A DNA stretch of 64,000 bases. Origin: Hyphomicrobium sulfonivorans. Its GTDB lineage: Bacteria > Pseudomonadota > Alphaproteobacteria > Rhizobiales > Hyphomicrobiaceae. This document shows positions 27,323 through 35,575 of this stretch, one piece after another; position 1 is the first letter of the stretch; each line of letters starts with the position of its first letter. The position numbers and the translations under genes are program-made. Below the pieces are notes generated by a model that had not been told where the DNA came from, did no database searches, and saw nothing but the letters and a program-made list of their open reading frames with translations. The stretch lies in contig NZ_PZPO01000006.1 of NCBI RefSeq assembly GCF_013306565.1, forward strand, positions 290,570 to 354,569, written 5' to 3'.

Positions 27323-28015
27323 TCAGCGAAGCGATTGGCCGTCGGCAAGCCGTTCAAGCGCGGCGATGTCCCGGATGCGCAATCCGGACCCATCCGCAGC
27401 GACGATCCCTGCCTTTTCGAGCAGCCGTAGCGTAGCGGCCAGCTCATTGACGTCCAGATCGAGATATCCGGCGACGACTCCGCACTTCAGATCATCCGCA
27501 ATCAAGGTTGGATCGCGGCCTTCGTAGGAATTGCAGCGGGAGATGGTGACGAACAGGGCGGCGAGGCGGCCAGCGACGTCCGGCAGCCTGGCGGCACGGG
27601 CCTCCGCATTACGCAGCAGCGAGACTTCGCGTTCGATCGCGGCGGTGAGGGGCGCGGGTGCGCCAGCAGCGTCGGTTTTGTTCTGCGGCGCTGGCATAGC
27701 AGCCCGTGGAATACAGCGAACGGTTGCAGGGATGTTGGCCTGGGCGGAGCAGGCGTGCCGGTCGAGATAGCCCAGGCCGACGATGTCGCCTGGAAACGCA
27801 AACTCGATGACATCGGCAGTGCCGTCAGCGCCGGAGGTGAAGATGCAAATCGCGCCTTCTTCAACCCGAAAAACGTGGGTGCGCAGTTCGCCAGCGCGGA
27901 ACAGCACCTCACCTTTGGCCAGACGCCGGACTTCAGCCGCGCTGCCGTTGGCATCGGATTCCCGCGTTCCAGTGCGGCGGGTGCTTGCGGATACTGGGTC
28001 AGATGGTGAGAGCAT
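27323..28015 (-). CDS. Crp-like transcriptional regulator, divergent
   Basis: About 230 residues (MLSPSDPV...; 11 extra residues if M at 28048). An N-terminal beta-barrel sensor (FRAGELRTHVFRVEEGAICI, FAFPGDIVGLGY) is followed by a helix and a degenerate winged helix (GVVAGYLDLDVNELAATL, LLEKAGIVAADGSGLRI). The recognition helix lacks the SR pair of Crp/Fnr proteins, so its operator probably differs. Cys residues in HACSAQ, RCIP, RCNS and LKCG are scattered, with no obvious iron-sulfur spacing. The gene is isolated. Confidence 0.8.
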   Translation of the reverse strand: MLSPSDPVSASTRRTGTRESDANGSAAEVRRLAKGEVLFRAGELRTHVFRVEEGAICIFTSGADGTADVIEFAFPGDIVGLGYLDRHACSAQANIPATVRCIPRAAMPAPQNKTDAAGAPAPLTAAIEREVSLLRNAEARAARLPDVAGRLAALFVTISRCNSYEGRDPTLIADDLKCGVVAGYLDLDVNELAATLRLLEKAGIVAADGSGLRIRDIAALERLADGQSLR

Positions 28016-28183
28016 GGCGGTGGCGAGCTCGATACCTACGCAGACCACTGAACATTATGTGGCTACAATACAACAAGCAAGCAATTATGTGTTAATAATT
28101 GCTAATTTGTGCTAGACGCTTATGCAGGAAACGGAACAGGCGCAGCGTTTCCGTCGCGCCTACCCCAATCTCCAGCCAATGGC

Positions 28184-28480
28184 TTACTGCGGCAGCCGGC
28201 AGGCATATGAAGTTGCAGCGCATTCCACGCCGAAGATGCCGGCTGAGGTGCAGGATTGCAGCTTCGCTTCGCCAATAACCGTGTAGCCGCGATTGGAAGC
28301 GACGTTGACGGCGCCCTGGGTGGCCATCAGCGTGGCAATGCTTTCGGTCAGGCCGCTGCCTACGGCGCGGAAGCCTTTGCAGTCCTTGGCGCCACGCGGA
28401 ACCGCCGGATTGGCGGATGCGATAACGGGCGTCAACGCAACAAGGCTGACTGCGGCGGTGGCGAGCAGGAACTTCAACAT
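28184..28480 (-). CDS. Small exported protein with four cysteines
   Basis: 98 residues. The signal peptide is LLATAAVSLVALTPVIASA, giving a mature protein of about 75 residues with four cysteines (DCKGF, SCTSA, ECAA, ACRLP) that could form two disulfides in the periplasm. The residue pattern (VASNRGYTVIGEAKLQSC) suggests a beta-rich domain. No family is recognised. It is the sort of stable small secreted protein that is often missed, with a strong signal peptide and a typical hydrophobic core. Confidence 0.65.
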   Translation of the reverse strand: MLKFLLATAAVSLVALTPVIASANPAVPRGAKDCKGFRAVGSGLTESIATLMATQGAVNVASNRGYTVIGEAKLQSCTSAGIFGVECAATSYACRLPQ

Positions 28481-28525
28481 GACGAGATCCCTCTAATTTC
28501 CGGCTGGCTGGCTGGCGCGTGCCGG

Positions 28526-28735
28526 ATGGGCCAGCGACCAAAGGCCGATTTCCTCAGTAAGCTGCGCTTGGGGGCTGTCATTCTCAAGGCGCTGGGGCGC
28601 ACAGTGTTGTGGATTACGCCCAGTGTTGCCCGGACGCTTCTATCGCCGCTGGTGGAATCGGAGTTGGCGTCTCAGGGTTCCGCGACCGCAGCCGCGGGGC
28701 TGGAGCGTCAGCATCGCGATGCGCGGCGCGTTTAA
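28526..28735 (+). CDS. Possible 69-residue basic protein
   Basis: An ATG-started frame (MGQRPKADFLSKLRLGAVIL...) with a hydrophobic helix and a basic C-terminus (QHRDARRV). It is divergent from the small exported protein gene. The composition is plausible but short, and no ribosome-binding site is obvious. It may not be real. Confidence 0.3.
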   Translation: MGQRPKADFLSKLRLGAVILKALGRTVLWITPSVARTLLSPLVESELASQGSATAAAGLERQHRDARRV

Positions 28736-28825
28736 CCTCGTGCAGCGTTCGTCCTCGGATCTGTCGTCAGCGTGGCTTATTCAAAATGCTTCATGATCGG
28801 GGGAAGGCATCGGACCGATCGCTCG

Positions 28826-29503
28826 ATGCCATTGGGAGCAGGTCGACCCGTGGAAGACAAGTCGCGCGTCATCATCATTCGAGAAGATACGTTCCTTAAG
28901 GGCGAAATCCGCAACGCCGGTCGCATCGAAGTATTCGGCTACATCGAAGGCGATGTCTTCACCGACAAGCTGATCGTGCAGCAAGGCGGCCGCTGCTTCG
29001 GGCGCATCAAAGCCGGTTCGGCGGAGGTGCATGGTCAATTGCAGGGCGAGATCCACGTGCGCGAGGTGATCAACATCCGTGCAACGGGCGACGTGGCCGG
29101 CAATGTAAAATACGGCAAGCTCGGTATGGAGCTTGGCGGCGCGTTGACTGCCGAGGTGCGCAACATTCCGCCTTCCATTGCCGGCGATCTCGACCTCTCC
29201 GTCGATCGCGGCAGAACCGCTCGCATCACGCTGCAGGATTTGTCTGCACTCGACCCCGATGACCGCGCCGAGGATCTGACCTTCACGGTGTCCGAGGTGC
29301 TGAACGGCTATGTCGTGCTGGCTTCCGATCCCGCGCAGCCGGTCGCCAACTTTACCCAGGCTGATCTTGAGCAAGGCTCGGTGCTGTTTCATCACGACGG
29401 CACGGGCGCGGAGCGCGCCGGATTTGCAGTCGTCGTCGCAGATCGCGCCGGTGCGATGTCAAACGTGGCACAGGTGAACGTGGCAGTTCGCCCGGGCCGC
29501 TGA
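28826..29503 (+). CDS. Bactofilin fused to a cadherin-like (CSPG-type) repeat
   Basis: Polymer-forming cytoskeletal bactofilin followed by a different domain. About 225 residues; starts at 28793 or GTG 28850 (with GGGAGCAGG upstream) are possible. Residues ~20-110 are a beta-helical bactofilin core with repeating RIEVFGYIEGDVF, LQGEIHVREVINIRATGDV and GNVKYGKLGMELGGALTA. Residues ~135-225 resemble the CSPG/cadherin-like repeat of bacterial surface proteins (ITLQDLSALDPDDRAEDLTF, VANFTQADLEQGSVLFHHDG, then FAVVVADRAG). That repeat is normally extracellular, while bactofilins are cytoplasmic or membrane-associated, so the pairing is unusual. No signal peptide is seen. Confidence 0.75.
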   Translation: MPLGAGRPVEDKSRVIIIREDTFLKGEIRNAGRIEVFGYIEGDVFTDKLIVQQGGRCFGRIKAGSAEVHGQLQGEIHVREVINIRATGDVAGNVKYGKLGMELGGALTAEVRNIPPSIAGDLDLSVDRGRTARITLQDLSALDPDDRAEDLTFTVSEVLNGYVVLASDPAQPVANFTQADLEQGSVLFHHDGTGAERAGFAVVVADRAGAMSNVAQVNVAVRPGR

Positions 29504-29560
29504 CGGCCCGCAGTGCTGGCTGTAGACAGCGATCTCGCTAAGCGGCTTAGCGGCCGAGCG

Positions 29561-29842
29561 TCAGCTGTGCGCAGACTTGCCGAAGCGCTTGCGCAGTGCT
29601 GCCTTGGCCTGCTCCAGCGTAGCCATCTCGCTGTCGTCCAGATTTTTGCCGGCGCGATTGATGTAGAAATCCAGCATGGACATCGCAGTACGATAGGGAT
29701 CCTTCGTGTCGCGCTGCGGATCTTCGGCGGAGTGCTGAAGCGCGGCGGCGATGACATCGGGATCAGCCGCTTTGAAAATGCCGGGAGGCAGATCATAGGG
29801 ATGATCGTGCTCGGTGACGTCCTTCGACCATTTGTTGACCAT
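29561..29842 (-). CDS. DUF3175 family protein
   Basis: 93 residues from MVNKWSK (three more if the first Met is used). It matches DUF3175: WSKDVTEHDHPYDLPPGIFK, then the invariant-looking SMLDFYINRAGKNLDD and LEQAKAALRKRFGK. The family is widespread in soil bacteria and its function is unknown. It is a single gene, convergent with the bactofilin-like gene. Confidence 0.85.
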   Translation of the reverse strand: MVNKWSKDVTEHDHPYDLPPGIFKAADPDVIAAALQHSAEDPQRDTKDPYRTAMSMLDFYINRAGKNLDDSEMATLEQAKAALRKRFGKSAHS

Positions 29843-30017
29843 GGCGCGCATCCTTGACTGTAGGCAATCCGATGACAGAGCAAGCTCGCCAAGGTCAGAA
29901 TGTTCCGTGACGCTGACCGGAATAATTTTCGATAAATTGCGATTTAGGCCGCAGCGGCTTTGCGAGAAATTGCGATTACTATTGGCGGCGCACTGAACGA
30001 TCGCGGGGCCAAGTCAA

Positions 30018-30317
30018 ATGCGAATATTTCGCTGGATCATGATGATCATCGTGGCCATCTGTGTGCTGCCGTTTATCTGCACGCTACTGGCGGATATGAT
30101 TGTCGCCATGGCGGGCTGCGACTTCAATCTAGGCGCCAGCCAGACGTGCGCAATCGGCGGGCTGGAAATCGAACCGGCGCTCTATTTTCTGGCGATGCAA
30201 GGATACGCGCTGTTCTTCACCGTGCCGGTGCTGATACTTGCGCTGCCGCTTTGGGCGGTTGTCGAGATCGTGCATTGGCTACGCGCCCGCCGTGCTGCAC
30301 CGCTCAACGCCGAATAA
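30018..30317 (+). CDS. Small membrane protein with paired cysteines
   Basis: 99 residues with two long hydrophobic stretches: residues ~3-30 (IMMIIVAICVLPFICTLLA) and ~56-82 (ALFFTVPVLILALPLWAVVE). Between them a short periplasmic loop holds two Cys (MAGCDFN and QTCAIGG) that could bridge. The tail is basic (RARRAAPLNAE). No family is recognised. Confidence 0.6.
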   Translation: MRIFRWIMMIIVAICVLPFICTLLADMIVAMAGCDFNLGASQTCAIGGLEIEPALYFLAMQGYALFFTVPVLILALPLWAVVEIVHWLRARRAAPLNAE

Positions 30318-30354
30318 CGCTCGCTGATACATCGCTGCTTACTGCTGCACCGGA

Positions 30355-30732
30355 TTACTTGCAGCGAAGAAAGTCGCGGGCGCCCGCACTGTCGGTGAAT
30401 GTCAGTGTGTCGCCTGAAACGGTCAGACTGAACGCGTAGTCGAGTTCGTCACCTTCGATCGTGCACGTGGCTGCAATGGTCCAGTCGCTTTCGACCTGCT
30501 GCACCGATTTGAAAACGCAATGGCTCTCGTGCTGGTCGTAGCGATCCTTCGCCAGAATGAGCGGCGCTTCGCGGTTTTCCTGGCCGACCGTGCACTGCGC
30601 GGGATCGAGTGACCAGGTGCCGACGAATGGCGGCTCTTCGGCACGCAGTGCTGTGGCGCCGAACAGAGCCGACGCCACGACGGCAAACACCAGCGGGCGG
30701 ATATGGCGAACGGTGATCGTGGACGTCGTCAT
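30355..30732 (-). CDS. Exported hypothetical protein with conserved cysteines
   Basis: 125 residues from MTTSTITVRH... The signal peptide is PLVFAVVASALFGATALRA with cleavage before EEPP. The mature domain is a small beta-sandwich-like region with four Cys (PAQCTVG, SHCVFK, ATCTIEG, LRCK) probably in two disulfides, and the motif FVGTWSLDPAQC. It resembles small lipocalin-like or protease-inhibitor-like exported domains only in outline. No family is assigned. It is convergent with the upstream small membrane protein. Confidence 0.65.
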   Translation of the reverse strand: MTTSTITVRHIRPLVFAVVASALFGATALRAEEPPFVGTWSLDPAQCTVGQENREAPLILAKDRYDQHESHCVFKSVQQVESDWTIAATCTIEGDELDYAFSLTVSGDTLTFTDSAGARDFLRCK

Positions 30733-30768
30733 GGCGTGTGCTCCGCTGGCGTTTGCTATCAGCAACTA

Positions 30769-31650
30769 TCAAACGTTGAGGTGTTTGCCGAGGCGTCCGG
30801 CAACGTGCTGGGTAAACTGCCAGGCAACGCGACCCGAGCGCCCGCCACGGGTGATGCTCCATTCCAGAGCGTCCCGCACCAGTTCATCGTCCGGCACGCC
30901 GAGGCCGAAATGGCGTGCGTACCCGCGCACCATGTCCAAGTATGCGTCCTGACCGCAGTTGTGGAAACCAAGCCAGAGGCCGAAGCGGTCGGAAAGTGAG
31001 ACCTTTTCTTCCACCGCTTCCGACGGGTTGATCGCAGTCGAGCGCTCATTCTCCATCATGTCCCGCGGCATCAGATGGCGCCGGTTCGAGGTGGCATAGA
31101 AGATGACGTTTTCGGGCCGTCCCTCGATGCCGCCTTCCAGCACCGCCTTCAACGATTTGTAGCTGGTGTCGTCGTGGTCGAACGAGAGGTCGTCACAGAA
31201 TACAATGAAGCGGTGGGGGCCGGACCGCATGGCGGCAAGGCATCGGGGCAACGAATCGATATCTTCGCGATGGATCTCGACCAGCTTCAGGTCGCCCGAT
31301 TTTGCCGGATCACTGGCCAGCCGTTCTCTCACGTCTGCGTGAACAGCCTTCACCAGCGATGACTTGCCCATGCCGCGCGCGCCCCATAGCAGAGCGTTGT
31401 TCGCAGGCAGGCCACGGGCGAATTGCTCGGTGTTGGCAATAAGCTGCGGCGCCACGTTGCCGACGCCCTTCAAGAGCTCCAGCGGTACCCGGTTTACCTT
31501 GTGGACCGGCTCAAACCGCTCGTTTTCTGCCGACCAGACAAAAGCCGATGCGACCTCCAGATCGATCGGCTCCGGCGGCGGCCCGGCCAGCCGTTCCAGT
31601 GCGGTGGCGATGCGCTCCAGCTGAAGCGCCAGTTTGGCGTCGTCGTTCAT
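30769..31650 (-). CDS. DUF815 AAA-type ATPase
   Basis: About 293 residues (MNDDAKLAL..., or 8 more). It is a P-loop ATPase: Walker A is GARGMGKSSLVKA near residue 95, Walker B is FIVFCDDLSFD near 152. NVIFYATSNRRHLMPRDMM is the sensor region, and ARHFGLGVPDDEL follows at the C-terminus. DUF815 proteins are conserved across alphaproteobacteria and others, but their cellular job is not established. It is divergent from yajC, as is common in this class, so the two share the 245-base region between them. Confidence 0.88.
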   Translation of the reverse strand: MNDDAKLALQLERIATALERLAGPPPEPIDLEVASAFVWSAENERFEPVHKVNRVPLELLKGVGNVAPQLIANTEQFARGLPANNALLWGARGMGKSSLVKAVHADVRERLASDPAKSGDLKLVEIHREDIDSLPRCLAAMRSGPHRFIVFCDDLSFDHDDTSYKSLKAVLEGGIEGRPENVIFYATSNRRHLMPRDMMENERSTAINPSEAVEEKVSLSDRFGLWLGFHNCGQDAYLDMVRGYARHFGLGVPDDELVRDALEWSITRGGRSGRVAWQFTQHVAGRLGKHLNV

Positions 31651-31895
31651 GGTCGGACCTGTAAATTCAGTCATCTAGGGCTTTTTTGCTTGCCGGGGAG
31701 GGGCAGTGCTTCTATAGCGCCGCCGAGCGGCAAGTCACACGGGTTGTGTGGCATCGCACAACCGGTCTCTGTATTGCAAAGAAGCTGTTGGACACTATAG
31801 TCACGGCTCTTTTCACTCAGGGCAGTCGCGCTTATCTGCGCTCGCGCAGGTAAATGCACGCCGTCCGCCTATCATCGGCAAGGGGAAGCACTAGC

Positions 31896-32228
31896 ATGTT
31901 CATTACGCCAGCATACGCGCAGGCTGCCGGAGCGAGTGATCCGTTCATGAATCTGATCGCGCCGATGCTGGCCATGGTCGCCATCTTCTATTTTCTGGTG
32001 ATCAGGCCCCAGCAGCAGCGCGCCAAGGCGCACCGTGAGCTGATCAATCAGATCCGCCGCGGCGATACAGTTGTTACGGCCGGCGGGTTCGTTGGCAAGG
32101 TGACAAAGGTTTCCGACACTTCCGATGAAGTCGAGGTTGAGCTTTCCGACACAATGCGGGTGCGGGTGCTTAGGTCAACTCTCATGGACGTGCGCAGCAA
32201 GGGTGAAGCTGCAAAAGAAACGGCGTAG
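31896..32228 (+). CDS. yajC: Sec translocon accessory subunit YajC
   Basis: Small inner-membrane partner of SecDF. 110 residues: an N-terminal transmembrane helix (MLAMVAIFYFLVIRPQQQ) and a cytoplasmic domain with the signature RRGDTVVTAGGFVGKV. It is followed 51 bases later by secD. The start chosen avoids a 14-residue upstream extension and has GGGGAAG ahead of it. Confidence 0.94.
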   Translation: MFITPAYAQAAGASDPFMNLIAPMLAMVAIFYFLVIRPQQQRAKAHRELINQIRRGDTVVTAGGFVGKVTKVSDTSDEVEVELSDTMRVRVLRSTLMDVRSKGEAAKETA

Positions 32229-32279
32229 GGCGGGCTGACGACGGACGTCGCTGGCTGCAAACGGGATCGGTTGAATTAG

Positions 32280-33902
32280 ATGCTGCACTTCGAACGCTGG
32301 AAGATCATCGCAATCGTCATGACCTGCATGGCGGGCATCTTCTTCACGCTGCCCAACTTCTTCTCCAAGGAGACGGTTGAGAGCTGGCCGAGCTGGATGC
32401 CGCACAGGCAGCTTCCGCTTGGCCTCGACCTGCAAGGCGGCGCCCATCTTCTTCTCGCCCTTGATACCAAGGAGCTTGAGAAGGACTGGCTGACGACGAT
32501 GCGCGACGACGCCCGCAAGCAGCTGCGTGAGGCGAAGGTTGGCTTCACCGGTCTTGGTATCGTCGGCAACGCGGTGCAGGTGAAGATCTCGAAGCCTGAG
32601 GATCTGGAGAAGGCGAAGCAGGCGCTCGATAAGCTGGTGCTGCCGATTGGCAGCGCGCTCATGGGCACCGGCGCCAACGACATTTCCGTTACCGTCTCGG
32701 GCGCCGACACCATCACGCTGGCGCCAACAGAGCCTGGTATGCAGCACCGCGTTTCCAGCGCGGTCAGCGCCGCCATCGAAACCGTCAACCGGCGTGTAAA
32801 CGCCATGGGTACGTCGGAATCGACCGTGGTTCGTCAGGGCTCCGACCGTATTCTGGTGCAGTTCCCGGGTCTGCATGACACGACGCTGCTGAAAGATCTG
32901 ATCGGTCAGACGGCGAAGCTTACGTTCCATTCCGTGCATCCGACCATGTCGGCTGAAGACGCCGCGCAGTCGCGTCCGCCAGTTGGCTACAAGGTTTATC
33001 CGGGCGTTGAAGGCGAGGAGAGCGGCCGCAGCTATCTGCTGCGGGATTCGCCGGTTGTTTCGGGTGAAGATCTGGTCGATTCACAGCCGGGCTTTGACTC
33101 GCGCACCAACGAGCCGATCATCTCGTTCCGTTTCAATCAGTCTGGCGCGCGCAAGTTCGGCAATTTCACCAAGGATCATGTTGGTCAGCCGTTCGCTATC
33201 GTGCTGGACAACAAGGTTCTGTCAGCTCCGGTGATCCGCGAGCCCATTCTCGGTGGTTCGGGCCAGATTTCGGGCAGCTTCACGGTTGAGAGCGCCAATA
33301 CGCTGGCGGTGCAGCTCCGTTCCGGCGCGCTGCCGGCCAAGCTGACCGTGGTGGAAGAGCGCTCGGTTGGACCGTCGCTCGGTGCGGACTCTATTGAAGC
33401 CGGTAAGCTTGCCGGTCTCGTCGGTCTGCTGCTCACCGCTATTCTGACCACCGTTGCCTACGGCACGTTCGGCGTCATCGCCTGCGTCGGCCTGCTGGTG
33501 CACGGCTTCCTCATTCTGGCGCTGATGACGATGATCGGCGCCACGCTGACGCTGCCGGGTATCGCGGGCTTCGTGCTCACGATCGGTATGGCGGTGGACG
33601 CGAACGTTCTCATCTACGAGCGCATGCGCGAGGAGTTGCGAAACGGCAAATCGCCGATTGCAGCCATCGAAAATGGCTTCCAGCGCGCGTTCGTCACTAT
33701 TTTCGACAGTCAGCTTACGACGCTGTTCGCGGCCATCATCATGTTCTGGCTCGGCTCGGGTCCGATCCGTGGCTTCGCCGTTACGCTGACGCTCGGTATT
33801 CTTACCTCGGTGTTCGCTGCGGTGACGGTGACCCGTCTGCTGGTGGCGCTCTGGCTTAAGAACGCCAAGAGCAAGGGCCGCATCACCGAAGTGCCGGTTT
33901 AA
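32280..33902 (+). CDS. secD: Protein translocase subunit SecD
   Basis: Inner-membrane RND-type subunit that uses the proton gradient to complete protein export with SecF and YajC. 540 residues with six predicted helices. The first helix is near 8-26. A large periplasmic P1 domain follows (GLDLQGGAHLLLALDT, AVSAAIETVNRRVNAMGTSE), with the P1 head region in the middle. The C-terminal block carries GMAVDANVLIYERMREE, the SecD hallmark, whose Asp is the proton-relay residue. It lies 11 bases before secF. Confidence 0.97.
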   Translation: MLHFERWKIIAIVMTCMAGIFFTLPNFFSKETVESWPSWMPHRQLPLGLDLQGGAHLLLALDTKELEKDWLTTMRDDARKQLREAKVGFTGLGIVGNAVQVKISKPEDLEKAKQALDKLVLPIGSALMGTGANDISVTVSGADTITLAPTEPGMQHRVSSAVSAAIETVNRRVNAMGTSESTVVRQGSDRILVQFPGLHDTTLLKDLIGQTAKLTFHSVHPTMSAEDAAQSRPPVGYKVYPGVEGEESGRSYLLRDSPVVSGEDLVDSQPGFDSRTNEPIISFRFNQSGARKFGNFTKDHVGQPFAIVLDNKVLSAPVIREPILGGSGQISGSFTVESANTLAVQLRSGALPAKLTVVEERSVGPSLGADSIEAGKLAGLVGLLLTAILTTVAYGTFGVIACVGLLVHGFLILALMTMIGATLTLPGIAGFVLTIGMAVDANVLIYERMREELRNGKSPIAAIENGFQRAFVTIFDSQLTTLFAAIIMFWLGSGPIRGFAVTLTLGILTSVFAAVTVTRLLVALWLKNAKSKGRITEVPV

Positions 33903-33913
33903 AGGGGCAAGCG

Positions 33914-34906
33914 ATGTTTTTTCCGATTCCCGATTTCAAGGGGTTCGACTTCTTCCCGCATGGAACGCGCCTGCCCTTTATGAAGTACAAAGGGCTGGCC
34001 TTGGTCATGTCCGTTGTGCTGATGGTTGGCTCCGTGGCATTGTTTCTGGTGCACGGGCTGAACTACGGCGTCGACTTCAAGGGCGGTTCGCTCATTGAGG
34101 TGCAGTCGAAGTCCGGCCCTGCGGATGTTTCAGAGGTACGCAAGAAGCTCAACGATCTCGGTATCGGCGATGTGCAGATTCAGGCGTTTGGCTCTGACAC
34201 CGATTTGCTGATCCGCGTCGAGCAGCAGGCGGGCGATGAGGCTGCGCAGCAAGTGGCGATGAAGAAGGTCGTCGACGCGCTGGGTGATGGCTATGTGCAG
34301 CGCCGTATCGAAGTTGTGGGCCCGGCGGTTTCCAGTGAGCTGCGCTCCACCAGTATCATTGCACTGATCGCGTCGCTGTTTGCTGTGAGCCTTTATGTCT
34401 GGTTCCGGTTCGACTGGCAGTTTGCGGCCGGCGTTATCCTGTCGCTGTTGCACGACGTGCTGCTGACCATCGGCATCTTTTCGCTGTTCTGGCTTGAGTT
34501 TGACCTGTCGATCGTGGCGGCGGTGCTGACGATCGTCGGTTATTCGATGAACGACAGCGTCGTGGTGTCAGATCGAATTCGAGAAAACCTGCGCAAATAC
34601 AAGCGCATGGAATTGAACGAACTTCTCGATCTGTCGATCAACGAGACGCTGTCGCGTACGGTGCTCACGGGTATGACTGCGATTGCGGGTATCGCTGCGC
34701 TGCTGCTGTTCGGCGGCGAGGTTATCCGAAACTTCTCGCTCGCCATGCTGCTCGGCATTGTGATCGGCACCTACTCGTCGATCTTCATCGCAGCCCCGTT
34801 GCTTGGCTTCATCGGCATCAAGCGCGACAACCTTGTCGGCGGCGGTTCCAAGACCGCACCTGGCGCAGAGAAGAGCAACAAAAAGGAACCGGCCGGCGCC
34901 GTCTGA
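33914..34906 (+). CDS. secF: Protein translocase subunit SecF
   Basis: Partner of SecD. 330 residues. The N-terminal helix is followed by GVDFKGGSLIEVQSKS (the SecF periplasmic signature) and five more helices. The C-terminal TMs hold IVGYSMNDSVVVSDRIRENL, with the conserved Asp/Asn of the proton path, and ETLSRTVLTGMTA. It is in one operon with yajC, secD and the downstream Mth938-like gene. A short hairpin (CCATCGG / CCGATGG at 34926-34944) lies after the stop and could partly separate the downstream genes. Confidence 0.97.
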   Translation: MFFPIPDFKGFDFFPHGTRLPFMKYKGLALVMSVVLMVGSVALFLVHGLNYGVDFKGGSLIEVQSKSGPADVSEVRKKLNDLGIGDVQIQAFGSDTDLLIRVEQQAGDEAAQQVAMKKVVDALGDGYVQRRIEVVGPAVSSELRSTSIIALIASLFAVSLYVWFRFDWQFAAGVILSLLHDVLLTIGIFSLFWLEFDLSIVAAVLTIVGYSMNDSVVVSDRIRENLRKYKRMELNELLDLSINETLSRTVLTGMTAIAGIAALLLFGGEVIRNFSLAMLLGIVIGTYSSIFIAAPLLGFIGIKRDNLVGGGSKTAPGAEKSNKKEPAGAV

Positions 34907-35041
34907 CGGTTGACTTGCCGCTTCGCCATCGGGCTTGCCGATGGTGGCATGTTCCGCGCTTAGCAAACTGGGGTCGTCGGCATAGCTGGCGATCCCATTA
35001 TGCTGTTTGCAGTTTGAATAAGGGCTCGCTGAGGACATCGG

Positions 35042-35431
35042 ATGCTTGAAGCGCAGCCATATCTGCCCGGTCGTGCGCCGATTGATGCCTACGGCAACGG
35101 CGGTTTCCGCTTTGCCGACATGAGCCATCGGGGTTCGCTGCTTATCGTACCGAGTGGCGTCTATGCGTGGGATGTTGCCGACTTCGATGCCCTGATTGCC
35201 AACCCGCGCGCGCCCTCGCTTGCGCGTTTTCTTGATGAGCTGAAGCCACCCGCGTTCGTGCTGCTGGGCACTGGCGTCGAACATAAGATGCCGCCGAAGC
35301 CGATGGCGGATCTGTTCATGGCCGCCGGCATTGCGCTTGAACCGATGGCGACGGGCGCGGCGGCGCGGACCTATAATGTGTTGCTGGCGGAAGGGCGCAC
35401 GTTCGGTGCCGCATTGATCGCGGTCGATTAG
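35042..35431 (+). CDS. Mth938-like domain protein (NDUFAF3 homologue)
   Basis: 129 residues of the Mth938/DUF498 family (YGNGGFRFADMSHRGSLLIV, then FVLLGTGVEHKMPPKPMADL). The human member NDUFAF3 is an assembly factor of respiratory complex I. The bacterial role is not established. GAGGA precedes the start. It follows secF and precedes a phytoene-synthase-like gene, whose human homologue NDUFAF6 is also a complex I assembly factor. The neighbourhood therefore hints at a shared role. Confidence 0.9.
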   Translation: MLEAQPYLPGRAPIDAYGNGGFRFADMSHRGSLLIVPSGVYAWDVADFDALIANPRAPSLARFLDELKPPAFVLLGTGVEHKMPPKPMADLFMAAGIALEPMATGAAARTYNVLLAEGRTFGAALIAVD

Positions 35432-35445
35432 GATTGTCTTTTGTG

Positions 35446-35486
35446 GCGCTCGGCGACTCCGCTGCGCCGAGCCGGCCGCCGAGCGC
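35446..35486 (+). repeat. ~40-bp structured repeat, copy B
   Basis: 41 bp. The outer arms GCGCTCGGCG / CGCCGAGCGC are identical to copy A. The inner hairpin is CTCCGC-TGC-GCCGAG, with one mismatch. The conserved CCGGC is present. It begins 15 bases after the Mth938-like gene stop, in the same direction. Confidence 0.9.
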
Positions 35487-35575
35487 GTAATGGGAACCAT
35501 GCACTATTGCCCGGTCTGTGCTAGGCGCTGCATCGGAAGCCATGACAACCATGTGCTGCGGGAGGGCCGAAGTTC

